From assembly GCF_029203285.1 (NCBI RefSeq), contig NZ_CP115669.1, forward strand, positions 1,178,001 through 1,242,000: 64,000 nt of DNA, in the 5' to 3' direction. The position numbers and the translations under genes were made by a program. Below the pieces are notes generated by a model. The model was given only the letters and a program-made list of their open reading frames with translations, searched no databases and had not been told where the DNA came from. This document shows, piece after piece, positions 1 to 15,084 of this stretch. Each line of letters begins with the position of its first letter. The first letter of the stretch is position 1. The DNA is from Pseudomonas sp. PSE14. Lineage in GTDB: Bacteria; Pseudomonadota; Gammaproteobacteria; Pseudomonadales; Pseudomonadaceae.

Positions 1-2
1 CC

Positions 3-974
3 CTGTGGCTGGGACCGTGGATGATTCGCACCCTGCAGATCCGCCAGATCGGCCAGGCGGTGCGCAACGACGGTCCGCAATCTCACCTGTCGAAGAAAGG
101 CACCCCGACCATGGGTGGTGCGCTGATCCTTACCGCCATCGCCATCAGCACCCTGTTGTGGGCCGACTGGTCGAACCGCTACGTCTGGGTCGTGCTCGCC
201 GTGACCCTGCTGTTCGGCGCCGTCGGCTGGGTGGATGACTACCGCAAGGTGATCGAGAAGAACTCCCGCGGCCTGCCGAGCCGCTGGAAGTATTTCTGGC
301 AGTCGGTATTCGGCCTGGGCGCTGCGATCTTCCTTTATATGACCGCCGAGACCCCGATCGAGACCACCCTGATCGTGCCGATGCTGAAGAACGTCGAGAT
401 CCCGCTGGGCATCTTCTTCGTCGTGCTGACCTACTTCGTGATCGTCGGCTCCAGCAACGCGGTGAACCTGACTGACGGTCTCGATGGCCTGGCCATCATG
501 CCCACCGTGATGGTCGGCGGCGCGCTGGGCATCTTCTGCTACCTGTCGGGCAACATCAAATTCGCCGAATACCTGCTGATCCCCAGCGTTCCGGGGGCGG
601 GCGAACTGATCATCTTCTGCGCCGCCATCGTTGGCGCGGGGCTGGGCTTCCTCTGGTTCAACACCTACCCGGCGCAGGTCTTCATGGGCGACGTCGGCGC
701 GCTGGCCCTCGGCGCCGCGCTGGGCACCATCGCGGTGATCGTCCGCCAGGAAATCGTGCTGTTCATCATGGGCGGGGTGTTCGTCATGGAAACCCTGTCG
801 GTGGTGATCCAGGTCGCCTCCTTCAAGCTGACCGGCAAGCGGGTATTCCGCATGGCGCCGATTCACCATCACTTCGAACTCAAGGGCTGGCCGGAGCCGC
901 GCGTGATCGTGCGCTTCTGGATCATCACGGTGATTCTCGTGCTGATCGGCCTGGCTACGTTGAAACTGCGTTGA
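3..974 (+). CDS. mraY: Phospho-N-acetylmuramoyl-pentapeptide-transferase MraY (5'-truncated by window)
   Basis: Integral membrane enzyme that moves phospho-MurNAc-pentapeptide from UDP onto undecaprenyl phosphate to make lipid I, the first membrane step of peptidoglycan synthesis. The reading frame is open from base 3 (LWLGPW) with no start inside the window, so roughly the first 43 residues lie upstream. The family is about 360 residues; about 323 are present. Diagnostic pieces are VDDYRK with its paired aspartates, [13 protein letters not shown], the [11 protein letters not shown] segment and the loop with consecutive histidines (IHHHFE). Hydrophobic segments are spread along the whole length. 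murD follows 13 bases downstream in the same direction, the normal dcw order. Identity is very secure; only the 5' end is missing. Confidence 0.97.
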   Translation: MWLGPWMIRTLQIRQIGQAVRNDGPQSHLSKKGTPTMGGALILTAIAISTLLWADWSNRYVWVVLAVTLLFGAVGWVDDYRKVIEKNSRGLPSRWKYFWQSVFGLGAAIFLYMTAETPIETTLIVPMLKNVEIPLGIFFVVLTYFVIVGSSNAVNLTDGLDGLAIMPTVMVGGALGIFCYLSGNIKFAEYLLIPSVPGAGELIIFCAAIVGAGLGFLWFNTYPAQVFMGDVGALALGAALGTIAVIVRQEIVLFIMGGVFVMETLSVVIQVASFKLTGKRVFRMAPIHHHFELKGWPEPRVIVRFWIITVILVLIGLATLKLR

Positions 975-987
975 GGACTGATCGAGC

Positions 988-2334
988 ATGAGCCTGATCG
1001 CTTCCGACCAATTCCGCATCGTTGTCGGCCTCGGCAAGAGCGGCATGTCCCTGGTGCGCTACCTGGCGCGCCAGGGTGTGCCTTTTGCCGTGGCCGACAC
1101 GCGCGAGAATCCGCCGGAGCTGGCGACCCTGCGCGAGCAGTATCCGCAGGTCGAGGTGCGCTGCGGCGACCTCGACGCCGATTTCCTCTGCCGCGCCCAG
1201 GAGCTCTACGTGAGCCCCGGTCTGTCGCTGCGCGTCCCGGCGCTGGTGGAAGCCGCCGCCCGTGGCGTGCGCATGTCCGGCGACGTCGACCTGTTCGCGC
1301 GTAACGCCAGGGCGCCGATCGTCGCCATTACCGGTTCCAACGCCAAGAGCACCGTCACCACCCTGGTGGGCGACATGGCCAAGGCGGCCGGCAAGCGTGT
1401 TGCCGTCGGCGGCAACCTCGGCACCCCGGCACTGGATTTGCTGGCCGACGACGTCGAGCTGTACGTGGTGGAGCTGTCCAGCTTCCAGCTGGAAACCTGC
1501 GAGCGCCTGAACGCCGAAGTCGCCACCTGCCTGAACGTCAGCGAAGACCACATGGACCGCTACGACGGCATGGCCGACTACCACCTGGCCAAGCACCGCA
1601 TCTTCCGCGGCGCCAAGCAGGTCGTGGTGAACCGTGCTGACGCGCTGAGCCGCCCGCTGATCGCCGACAACGTGCCGTGCTGGACCTTCGGCACCAACAA
1701 GCCGGACTTCAAGGCGTTCGGCCTGATCGAAGAAGACGGCGAGAAGTGGCTGGCCTTCCAGTTCGACAAGCTGATGCCGGCCCGTGAATTGAAAATCCGT
1801 GGCGCGCACAACCAGGCCAATGCCCTGGCCGCGCTGGCCCTCGGTCATGCCATTGGCCTGCCGTTCGAGCCGATGCTGCAGACCCTGCGCGAGTTCGCCG
1901 GCCTGGCCCATCGCTGCCAGTGGGTACGTGAGCGCAACGGCGTGAACTACTACGACGATTCCAAGGCCACCAACGTCGGCGCCGCCCTGGCTGCCATCGA
2001 AGGCCTGGGTGCCGATATCGACGGCAAGCTGGTGCTGATCGCCGGTGGTGACGGCAAGGGTGCCGACTTCCAGGACCTGCGCGGCCCCGTGGCGCAGCAT
2101 TGCCGCGCGGTGGTGCTGCTGGGGCGCGATGCCGAGCTGGTCGGTGCGGCCATCGGCAATGCCGTGCCCAAGGTGCGCGTGAATACCCTGGACGAAGCCG
2201 TCGAGCATGCTGCCGACCTGGCGCTGCCGGGCGATGCGGTGCTGCTGTCGCCGGCCTGCGCCAGCCTGGACATGTTCAAGAACTACGAAGAACGCGGACG
2301 CCTGTTCGCCAAGGCCGTGGAGGAGCTCGCCTGA
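988..2334 (+). CDS. murD: UDP-N-acetylmuramoylalanine--D-glutamate ligase MurD
   Basis: Cytoplasmic Mur ligase that adds D-glutamate to UDP-MurNAc-L-Ala using ATP. The 448-residue product has the Mur ligase layout: an N-terminal UDP-binding Rossmann part beginning VVGLGKSGMS, a central ATPase with the P-loop ITGSNAKST (near residues 112-120), the NVSEDHMDRY segment, and a C-terminal domain with YDDSKATN and LLSPACASLD. The P-loop has Ala where many Mur ligases have Gly (NAKST instead of NGKST); as I recall this is usual for Pseudomonas MurD. The stop codon overlaps the ftsW start (TGATG), so translation is probably coupled. Confidence 0.97.
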   Translation: MSLIASDQFRIVVGLGKSGMSLVRYLARQGVPFAVADTRENPPELATLREQYPQVEVRCGDLDADFLCRAQELYVSPGLSLRVPALVEAAARGVRMSGDVDLFARNARAPIVAITGSNAKSTVTTLVGDMAKAAGKRVAVGGNLGTPALDLLADDVELYVVELSSFQLETCERLNAEVATCLNVSEDHMDRYDGMADYHLAKHRIFRGAKQVVVNRADALSRPLIADNVPCWTFGTNKPDFKAFGLIEEDGEKWLAFQFDKLMPARELKIRGAHNQANALAALALGHAIGLPFEPMLQTLREFAGLAHRCQWVRERNGVNYYDDSKATNVGAALAAIEGLGADIDGKLVLIAGGDGKGADFQDLRGPVAQHCRAVVLLGRDAELVGAAIGNAVPKVRVNTLDEAVEHAADLALPGDAVLLSPACASLDMFKNYEERGRLFAKAVEELA

Positions 2335-3533
2335 TGTTCTCCTTCCTGCGCCCCTATCCGTCCCCGCTGATCAGCCGCCATGGCATCGATATCGACTTCC
2401 CGCTGCTGGCGGGTTGCCTGGCGCTGCTCGGCCTGGGGCTGGTGATGGTCACCTCGGCGTCGTCCGAGGTGGCGGCGGCGCAGTCCGGCAACCCGCTGTA
2501 CTTCTCGGTCCGTCACCTGATCTACCTGGCCATCGGCTTCGTCGCCTGCGGCCTGACCATGATGGTGCCGATGGAGACCTGGCAGCGCCTGGGCTGGAAG
2601 CTGCTGGCCATCGCCTTCGGGCTGCTGGTGCTGGTGATCACTCCCGGCATCGGCCGCGAGGTGAACGGCTCGATGCGCTGGATCGGTTTCGGTCTGTTCA
2701 ACATCCAGCCCTCGGAGATCGCCAAGGTCTTCGTGGTGATCTTCATGGCCGGTTATCTGGTGCGCCGCCAGGAAGAAGTGCGCGAAAGCTGGCTGGGCTT
2801 CTTCAAGCCCTTCGTGGTGTTGCTGCCGATGGCCGGCCTGCTGCTGCGCGAGCCTGACTTCGGCGCCACCGTGGTGATGATGGGCGCCGCTGCCGCCATG
2901 CTGTTCCTCGGCGGCGTCGGTCTGTTCCGCTTCGGCCTGATGGTGGCCCTGGCCATCGGTGCGGTGGTGCTGCTGATCCAGACCCAGCCCTACCGGATGG
3001 CGCGTCTGACCAACTTCACCGACCCCTGGGCCGACCAGTTCGGCGCGGGCTACCAGCTCAGTCAGGCGCTGATCGCCTTCGGCCGTGGCGGCTGGACCGG
3101 CATGGGCCTGGGCAACAGCATCCAGAAGCAGTTCTACCTGCCCGAAGCGCACACCGACTTCGTGTTTGCAGTCCTCGCGGAAGAACTGGGCATCGTCGGC
3201 GCCATGGCCACCGTCGCCCTGTTCGTCTTCGTCAGCCTGCGCGCGCTGTACATCGGCATCTGGGCCGAACAGTCGAAACAGTACTTCTCCGCCTACGTGG
3301 CCTACGGCCTGGCCTTCCTGTGGATCGGCCAGTTCCTGATCAACGTCGGTGTGAACGTCGGCCTGCTGCCGACCAAGGGCCTGACCCTGCCGTTCCTCAG
3401 CTACGGCGGCAGCTCGCTGGTGATCTGCTGCGCCCAGCTGGGAATGCTGCTGCGCATCGAATGGGAACGTCGCACCGTGATGGGTAGCGAGGAATATGAA
3501 TTCAGCGAAGAGGACTTTGCCGATGAAAGGTAA
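2334..3533 (+). CDS. ftsW: Septal peptidoglycan glycosyltransferase FtsW (SEDS family)
   Basis: Multi-pass SEDS protein that polymerises lipid II into glycan strands at the septum with FtsI. The start chosen is the ATG overlapping the murD stop, giving 399 residues. An upstream in-frame extension also exists, but it lies wholly inside murD and is not FtsW-like. Features seen are many hydrophobic helices, the extracytoplasmic loop containing QFGAGYQLSQALIAFG, the conserved YLPEAHTDFVFAVLAEELG segment, and the C-terminal LPTKGLTLPFLSYGGSS motif typical of FtsW/RodA. The placement between murD and murG separates it from RodA. It overlaps murG by 11 bases. Confidence 0.97.
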   Translation: MFSFLRPYPSPLISRHGIDIDFPLLAGCLALLGLGLVMVTSASSEVAAAQSGNPLYFSVRHLIYLAIGFVACGLTMMVPMETWQRLGWKLLAIAFGLLVLVITPGIGREVNGSMRWIGFGLFNIQPSEIAKVFVVIFMAGYLVRRQEEVRESWLGFFKPFVVLLPMAGLLLREPDFGATVVMMGAAAAMLFLGGVGLFRFGLMVALAIGAVVLLIQTQPYRMARLTNFTDPWADQFGAGYQLSQALIAFGRGGWTGMGLGNSIQKQFYLPEAHTDFVFAVLAEELGIVGAMATVALFVFVSLRALYIGIWAEQSKQYFSAYVAYGLAFLWIGQFLINVGVNVGLLPTKGLTLPFLSYGGSSLVICCAQLGMLLRIEWERRTVMGSEEYEFSEEDFADER

Positions 3534-4588
3534 CGTCCTGATCATGGCCGGTGGCACCGGCGGACACGTGTTCCCGGCGCTGGCCTGCGCCCGTGAGTTC
3601 CAGGCGCGCGGCTACAGCGTGCACTGGCTCGGCACGCCGCGCGGCATCGAGAACGATCTGGTACCCAAGGCCGGCCTGCCGCTGCATCTGATCAACGTCA
3701 GCGGTCTGCGCGGCAAGGGCCTGAAGTCGCTGCTGCGTGCGCCGTTCGACCTGCTCAAGTCGCTTTTCCAGGCCATCGGCGTGGTTCGCCAGCTCAAGCC
3801 GGTCTGCGTGCTCGGCCTGGGTGGTTACGTGACTGGCCCGGGTGGCCTGGCCGCCAAGCTGTCCGGCGTGCCGCTGGTGATCCATGAGCAGAACGCCGTT
3901 GCCGGCACCGCCAACCGCAGCCTCGCACCGCTGGCCAAGCGGGTCTGCGAAGCCTTCCCGGACACCTTCAACGCCAGCGCCAAGCGCCTGACCACTGGCA
4001 ACCCGGTGCGCGCCGAACTGTTCCTGGAAGAGGGCGCTCGCGCGCCGCTGCCGGGTCGCCGCGTCAACCTGCTGGTGCTGGGCGGCAGCCTGGGCGCCGA
4101 GCCGTTGAACAAACTGATCCCGGAAGCGCTGGCGCAGATTCCCGCCGACGCTCGTCCGGCGATTCGCCATCAGGCCGGTCGTCAGCACGATCAGGTCACT
4201 GCGGAGCGTTATCGCGCCGCCGGTGTCGAAGCCGACGTCGCTCCGTTCATCGCCGACATGGCTGCCGCCTACGCCTGGGCGGACCTGGTGATCTGCCGCG
4301 CTGGCGCGCTGACCGTCAGCGAGCTGACCGCCGCCGGCCTGCCGTCCTTCCTGGTGCCGCTGCCCCACGCGATCGACGACCACCAGACCAAGAACGCCGA
4401 ATTCCTGGTGCGGGAGGGCGCCGCCCACCTGCTGCCACAGAAATCTACCAGCGCCGCCGACCTGGCCGCGCAGTTGTCCGAGGTATTGATGCATCCCGAT
4501 TCCCTGACCCGCATGGCCGACCGCGCTCGCAGTCTGGCCAAGCCCGAGGCTACCCGTACGGTGGTCGATGCCTGCCTGGAGGTGGCCC

Positions 4589-4596
<8 letters not shown>
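3523..4596 (+). CDS. murG: Lipid II synthase MurG (GlcNAc transferase)
   Basis: Peripheral inner-membrane GT-B glycosyltransferase that adds GlcNAc to lipid I to form lipid II. The start at [15 protein letters not shown] gives 357 residues, the usual size; a longer reading begins inside ftsW and is not needed. The N-terminal glycine-rich loop [33 protein letters not shown], the second glycine loop [11 protein letters not shown] and the sugar-nucleotide segment ([22 protein letters not shown]) are all present. It overlaps ftsW by 11 bases and murC by 8, so the genes are probably translated as one coupled unit. Confidence 0.97.
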
Positions 4597-6987
<2,391 letters not shown>

Positions 6988-6990
6988 GTC

Positions 6991-7854
6991 ATGAACGGCG
7001 CGCAGCTTCGCCACCAGCAACCCGGTATCGGCCGTGTGCCCGCACGCAAGCCGACGGCCCGTGGCGCCAGCCGCCTGGTGGCCAAGGAGCCGCTGAGCGC
7101 GCGCATGCCCAAGCCGAGCTTCGGCTTCCTCAAGGTGCTGGTGTGGCCGCTGGTGCTGGGTGTCCTCGGCGTTGGCACCTATTACGGCGCGCAGTACGCG
7201 CTGCCCTATGCCGATCGCCCAATCGCCAAGGTCAGTGTGGAAGGTGACCTGAGCTACATCAGCCAGCAGGCGGTGCAGCAGCGGATCAGCTCCTACGTGT
7301 CGGCGAGCTTCTTCACCATCGACCTGGCCGGGATGCGCCAGGAGCTGGAGCAGATGCCCTGGATCGCTCACGCCGAGGTGCGTCGCGTGTGGCCCGACCA
7401 GGTGGTGATCCGCCTGGACGAGCAACTGCCGATCGCCCGCTGGGGTAACGAGGCGCTGCTGAACAACCAGGGCCAGGCCTTCGCCCCGCGCGAAGTGGCC
7501 AACTACGAGCACCTGCCGCGCCTGTCCGGCCCGCAGCGCGCTCAGCAACAAGTGATGCAGCAGTACCAGATTCTCAGCCAGATGCTCCGTCCGCTGGGCT
7601 TCACCATTTCCAGCCTGGACATGAGTTCGCGCGGCGCCTGGACCCTGGGCACCGCGCAGGGCGTGGAGATCATGCTGGGCCGCGATCACGCGGTAGAACA
7701 GATTCGCCGGTTCGTGACCATCTACGACAAGGCGCTGAAAGATCAGATTTCGAAAATTGCGCGCATCGACATGCGCTACCCCAACGGCCTGGCCGTGGCG
7801 TGGCGCGATCCGGTGCCGGAAACGACGGTGGCCCAGACCACCGCCGTGCAGTGA
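6991..7854 (+). CDS. ftsQ: Cell division protein FtsQ
   Basis: Bitopic inner-membrane divisome protein that links early cytoplasmic components to FtsB/FtsL. The 287-residue product has a basic, low-complexity cytoplasmic N-terminus (about residues 1-42), one transmembrane helix (about residues 46-68, [13 protein letters not shown]), then a periplasmic POTRA domain starting around [15 protein letters not shown] and a beta domain ([23 protein letters not shown]). The ORF begins 3 bases after ddlB; a usable ribosome site (AAGGGG) lies in the end of ddlB. ftsA follows 21 bases downstream. Confidence 0.95.
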   Translation: MNGAQLRHQQPGIGRVPARKPTARGASRLVAKEPLSARMPKPSFGFLKVLVWPLVLGVLGVGTYYGAQYALPYADRPIAKVSVEGDLSYISQQAVQQRISSYVSASFFTIDLAGMRQELEQMPWIAHAEVRRVWPDQVVIRLDEQLPIARWGNEALLNNQGQAFAPREVANYEHLPRLSGPQRAQQQVMQQYQILSQMLRPLGFTISSLDMSSRGAWTLGTAQGVEIMLGRDHAVEQIRRFVTIYDKALKDQISKIARIDMRYPNGLAVAWRDPVPETTVAQTTAVQ

Positions 7855-7875
7855 GTTGAGGAGACTTCGATAAAC

Positions 7876-9123
7876 ATGGCAAGCGTGCAGAGCGGCAAAA
7901 TGGTCGTCGGCCTGGACATCGGCACCTCCAAGGTGGTGGCGCTGGTGGGCGAGGTAGCGGCCGATGGCAAGCTGGAGATCGTCGGTATTGGGACGCACCC
8001 TTCGCGCGGCCTGAAGAAGGGCGTGGTGGTGAACATCGAGTCCACCGTCCAGTCGATCCAGCGTGCCATCGATGAGGCCCAGCAGATGGCGGGCTGCCGT
8101 ATCCACTCGGCCTTCGTCGGCATCGCCGGCAACCATATCCGCAGCCTGAATTCCCACGGCATCGTGGCGATCCGCGACCGCGAAGTGAGCGGCGCGGACA
8201 TCGAACGCGTGCTGGACGCGGCGCAGGCCGTGGCCATCCCGGCCGACCAGCGTGTGCTGCACACCCTGGCCCAGGACTACGTGATCGACAACCAGGAAGG
8301 CGTGCGCGAGCCGCTGGGCATGTCCGGCGTACGCCTGGAAGCCAAGGTGCACGTGGTGACCTGCGCGGTGAACGCCGCGCAGAACATCGAGAAGTGCGTG
8401 CGCCGCTGCGGCCTGGAGGTGGACGACATCATCCTCGAACAGCTGGCTTCGGCATACTCCGTGCTCACCGAGGACGAGAAGGAACTGGGCGTTTGCCTGG
8501 TGGACATCGGCGGCGGCACCACCGACATCGCCATCTTCACCGAAGGCGCCATCCGGCATACCGCAGTGATCCCGATCGCCGGCGATCAGGTCACCAACGA
8601 CATCGCCATGGCGCTGCGCACGCCAACACAATATGCCGAAGAGATCAAGATTCGATATGCTTGTGCCCTAGCCAAATTGGCCGGTGCGGGCGAAACCATC
8701 AAGGTGCCCAGCGTAGGGGACCGGCCGCCGCGGGAACTGTCGCGCCAAGCGCTTGCCGAAGTGGTCGAGCCTCGTTACGACGAGCTGTTCACCCTGGTTC
8801 AGGCGGAGTTGCGCCGCAGTGGCTACGAGGACCTGATTCCTGCCGGGATCGTCCTGACCGGTGGCACTTCCAAGATGGAAGGCGCGGTCGAGCTGGCCGA
8901 AGAGATCTTTCACATGCCGGTGCGCCTGGGCGTACCTCACAGCGTCAAAGGACTGACCGACGTCGTGCGCAATCCAATCTACTCCACGGGTGTGGGCCTG
9001 CTCATGTACGGGCTGCAGAAGCAGTCCGACGGCATCTCCATGTCCAGCGGCAGCAGCTTCAGCGACGAACCCAAGGCACCGGTACTGGAACGGCTCAAAC
9101 GCTGGGTCCAGGGCAATTTCTGA
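7876..9123 (+). CDS. ftsA: Cell division protein FtsA (actin-like)
   Basis: Actin-fold ATPase that tethers FtsZ to the membrane and recruits later division proteins. At 415 residues it is family length. The N-terminal phosphate-1 loop GLDIGTSKVVALVGE, the phosphate-2 region VDIGGGTTDIAIF and the adenosine segment GIVLTGGTSKMEG are present. The last residues (LERLKRWVQGNF) form the expected amphipathic membrane-targeting helix. A short inverted repeat (TTTACC/GGTAAA, 9124-9140) follows the stop, before ftsZ. Confidence 0.97.
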   Translation: MASVQSGKMVVGLDIGTSKVVALVGEVAADGKLEIVGIGTHPSRGLKKGVVVNIESTVQSIQRAIDEAQQMAGCRIHSAFVGIAGNHIRSLNSHGIVAIRDREVSGADIERVLDAAQAVAIPADQRVLHTLAQDYVIDNQEGVREPLGMSGVRLEAKVHVVTCAVNAAQNIEKCVRRCGLEVDDIILEQLASAYSVLTEDEKELGVCLVDIGGGTTDIAIFTEGAIRHTAVIPIAGDQVTNDIAMALRTPTQYAEEIKIRYACALAKLAGAGETIKVPSVGDRPPRELSRQALAEVVEPRYDELFTLVQAELRRSGYEDLIPAGIVLTGGTSKMEGAVELAEEIFHMPVRLGVPHSVKGLTDVVRNPIYSTGVGLLMYGLQKQSDGISMSSGSSFSDEPKAPVLERLKRWVQGNF

Positions 9124-9176
9124 TTTACCACCGCGGTAAACGTAGGCGACACAACTAGAAAGGAAGGAGAGGGGAA

Positions 9177-10361
9177 ATGTTTGAATTGGTTGATAACGTC
9201 CCAACTACAGCAGTCATCAAGGTTATCGGCGTAGGTGGCGGCGGCGGCAACGCCGTGAACCACATGGCCAAGAACAACGTTGATGGCGTCGAATTCATTT
9301 GCGCCAACACCGATGCGCAGGCGCTGAAGAACATCGCCGCGCGCACCGTGCTGCAGCTCGGCCCGGGTGTGACCAAGGGCCTGGGCGCTGGCGCCAACCC
9401 CGAAGTAGGCCGCCAGGCCGCCATCGAGGACCGCGAGCGTATAGCCGAAGTCCTGGAAGGCGCCGACATGGTCTTCATCACCACCGGCATGGGTGGCGGT
9501 ACCGGTACCGGTGCTGCGCCGATCATCGCCGAAGTGGCCAAGGAAATGGGCATCCTCACCGTTGCGGTGGTGACCCGTCCGTTCCCGTTCGAGGGCCGCA
9601 AGCGCATGCAGATCGCCGACGAAGGCATCCGCTCGCTGGCTGAAAGCGTCGACTCGCTGATCACCATCCCGAACGAAAAGCTGCTGACCATCCTGGGCAA
9701 GGACGCCAGCCTGCTGGCTGCTTTCGCCAAGGCCGACGATGTGCTGGCCGGTGCCGTTCGCGGTATCTCCGACATCATCAAGCGCCCGGGCATGATCAAC
9801 GTCGACTTCGCCGACGTGAAGACCGTCATGAGCGAGATGGGCATGGCCATGATGGGCACCGGCTGCGCCAGCGGTCCGAACCGCGCCCGCGAGGCCACCG
9901 AAGCCGCGATCCGCAACCCGCTGCTGGAAGACGTCAACCTGCAGGGCGCCCGCGGCATCCTGGTGAACATTACCGCCGGTCCGGACCTGTCCCTGGGCGA
10001 ATACTCCGACGTGGGTAACATCATCGAGCAGTTCGCTTCCGAGCACGCCACTGTGAAAGTGGGCACCGTGATCGATCCGGACATGCGCGACGAGCTGCAC
10101 GTCACCGTGGTCGCCACCGGTCTGGGCGCTCGCCTGGAGAAGCCGGTCAAGGTCGTCGATAACACCGTGCAGACCCAGACCGTCAGCACCCAGGCTCCGG
10201 TTCAGCGTGAGCAGCAGTCGGTGAACTACCGCGACCTGGACCGCCCGACCGTCATGCGCAACCAGTCCCACGGCGGCGCTGCCACCGCGGCCAAGCTGAA
10301 TCCGCAGGACGATCTGGACTACCTGGACATCCCGGCCTTCCTGCGTCGTCAGGCCGATTGA
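9177..10361 (+). CDS. ftsZ: Cell division GTPase FtsZ
   Basis: Tubulin homologue that polymerises into the Z-ring. The 394-residue product carries the glycine loop GVGGGGGNAVNHM, the tubulin signature GGGTGTGAAP (near residues 107-116), the T7-loop region NVDFADVKTVMSE, a variable linker rich in Gln/Thr/Val, and the conserved C-terminal peptide LDYLDIPAFLRRQAD that binds FtsA/ZipA. A very strong Shine-Dalgarno (AAGGAAGGAGAGG) precedes the ATG, fitting its high expression. No clear intrinsic terminator separates it from lpxC. Confidence 0.98.
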   Translation: MFELVDNVPTTAVIKVIGVGGGGGNAVNHMAKNNVDGVEFICANTDAQALKNIAARTVLQLGPGVTKGLGAGANPEVGRQAAIEDRERIAEVLEGADMVFITTGMGGGTGTGAAPIIAEVAKEMGILTVAVVTRPFPFEGRKRMQIADEGIRSLAESVDSLITIPNEKLLTILGKDASLLAAFAKADDVLAGAVRGISDIIKRPGMINVDFADVKTVMSEMGMAMMGTGCASGPNRAREATEAAIRNPLLEDVNLQGARGILVNITAGPDLSLGEYSDVGNIIEQFASEHATVKVGTVIDPDMRDELHVTVVATGLGARLEKPVKVVDNTVQTQTVSTQAPVQREQQSVNYRDLDRPTVMRNQSHGGAATAAKLNPQDDLDYLDIPAFLRRQAD

Positions 10362-10388
10362 GTCGATTTATCAGGAGTATCAATGTGA

Positions 10389-10421
10389 TTGGTGTTCAGC
10401 AAAGGGCGGTTCTGCTATCAT
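10389..10421 (+). promoter_or_regulatory. Possible sigma-70 promoter for lpxC
   Basis: A good -10 hexamer (TATCAT, 10416-10421) lies 52 bases upstream of the lpxC start. The candidate -35 boxes (TTGGTG at 10389, TTCAGC at 10395) have poor sequence or spacing. The -10 also sits in the loop of a GGGCGG/CCGCCC inverted repeat (10405-10430). It would let lpxC be transcribed apart from ftsZ. The call is weak. Confidence 0.35.
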
Positions 10422-10437
10422 CGCCGCCCATTGTTGA

Positions 10438-11385
<948 letters not shown>

Positions 11386-11414
11386 GGGAACCTCCTTCCT
11401 TCAGTAATACATTC

Positions 11415-11442
11415 AAAGGCCACCCTCGGGTGGCCTTTTTTT
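11415..11442 (+). terminator. Rho-independent terminator after lpxC
   Basis: AAAGGCCACC, loop CTCG, GGTGGCC and a run of seven T. It ends the dcw/lpxC transcript, and the AAA/TTT flanks could make it work for the convergent dciA as well. Confidence 0.9.
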
Positions 11443-11466
11443 ATGCCTGCTGTTCAGGTCGTTGGC

Positions 11467-11922
11467 TTATTCAGTCGGCTTGCGGCTGCGGCTGGCAAGG
11501 CGCTCCAGGGCGGCCTTCAGTTGCGGGTTGTCGATACCTTCTGCGGCTTCGTGCAGCGTTGCTGCGGCTGACTCTGTCAGCGTCACGCTGCGCACCGGCG
11601 CACTGCTCTGGCTGAGCGGTTGCACCTTGAACAGGATGCGCGCCAGCCCGGCGAACTCCGGGTAGGTGACGAGTTGGCGCAGCAGGCGGTTCTGCTGGTA
11701 GCGCAGGCGGGTAGCCCAATGACCATCGGTGACGATCAGCAGCAGGCTGCCTTCGCGCCAGGAGGCGATACGGCAGAAGGGGCGCGCGGCGGGCTGCAGT
11801 TGAGCGTCGAGCAGCTCTTGCAGGCGCGAGAGGCGCTGGGCCTCGGCGAACAGGGATTGCAGGGGCTTGGCTTCGCGCAGCAGCTTGGTCGATGCCTGGG
11901 CGGGCAGAGGGCGGAAGGCCAT
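11467..11922 (-). CDS. dciA: DciA family protein (DUF721), replicative helicase operator
   Basis: A 151-residue protein on the strand opposite to lpxC and secA. The N-terminal half (FRPLPAQASTKLLREAKPLQSLF, then the segment around RIASWREGSLLLIVTDGHWATRLRYQ) matches the DUF721/DciA pattern: a short helical start followed by a compact KH-like domain. The C-terminal tail is less conserved and ends LERLASRSRKPTE. DciA interacts with the replicative helicase DnaB in bacteria without DnaC/DnaI. The lpxC-dciA-secA order is what I recall for P. aeruginosa, where the same-position gene was the founding example. Family assignment comes from pattern recognition and context. Confidence 0.8.
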   Translation of the reverse strand: MAFRPLPAQASTKLLREAKPLQSLFAEAQRLSRLQELLDAQLQPAARPFCRIASWREGSLLLIVTDGHWATRLRYQQNRLLRQLVTYPEFAGLARILFKVQPLSQSSAPVRSVTLTESAAATLHEAAEGIDNPQLKAALERLASRSRKPTE

Positions 11923-12224
11923 GATGGAAACCCCGGGGTGAATAAACAGCGATGGTAGCAGATGGGGGATTCATCCGGTTGCAGGATGCTTGCTCCAGCG
12001 CAGCCTTGAAGTTGTGCGGCCGAGTCACCATATCAACCATGCGGATTGAATGTTGTCCGTCCACGCATTGCCCGAAATGTCGTGGGGTGCGAAGCTTCCA
12101 AGGATGACTTCGGCACTTTTTTCATACACGTTTCCGGGTAGAATGCCCGCTTCGTTGCCGTTCCGCGCCGCGGCCAGCCAGTCGGGCAGCCCTCCAATTC
12201 TCCAGTTCGGATGACCCAGTCGAT
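11923..12224. promoter_or_regulatory. dciA-secA divergent intergenic region
   Basis: About 300 bases without a convincing gene. It must carry the divergent promoters of dciA and secA. The best element is a secA-directed -10 (TAGAAT, 12139-12144) in the context GGGTAGAATGCCCGC, preceded by a T-rich tract with no good -35. I see no SecM-like ORF with an arrest peptide. The region just before secA (about 12151-12190) is GC-rich and may form a leader structure. Confidence 0.4.
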
Positions 12225-14978
<2,754 letters not shown>

Positions 14979-14999
14979 CGCCTCCCGACCTTGATACCG

Positions 15000-15035
15000 A
15001 CGCCGCGACCGGCCTTGCCGCTCGCGGCGTTTTTC
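15000..15035 (+). terminator. Terminator after secA
   Basis: A nine-base stem ACGCCGCGA/TCGCGGCGT with a 13-base spacer, then TTTTTC. It lies 22 bases after the secA stop. Confidence 0.8.
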
Positions 15036-15084
15036 TCACTTGAACCACTGAATCGATTTCACTGAATTGAGAGGAGCGCGTCAC

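Noticed and set aside
11923-12224. SecM-type regulator upstream of secA
   Set aside because: No ORF with a signal peptide and arrest motif in this gap.
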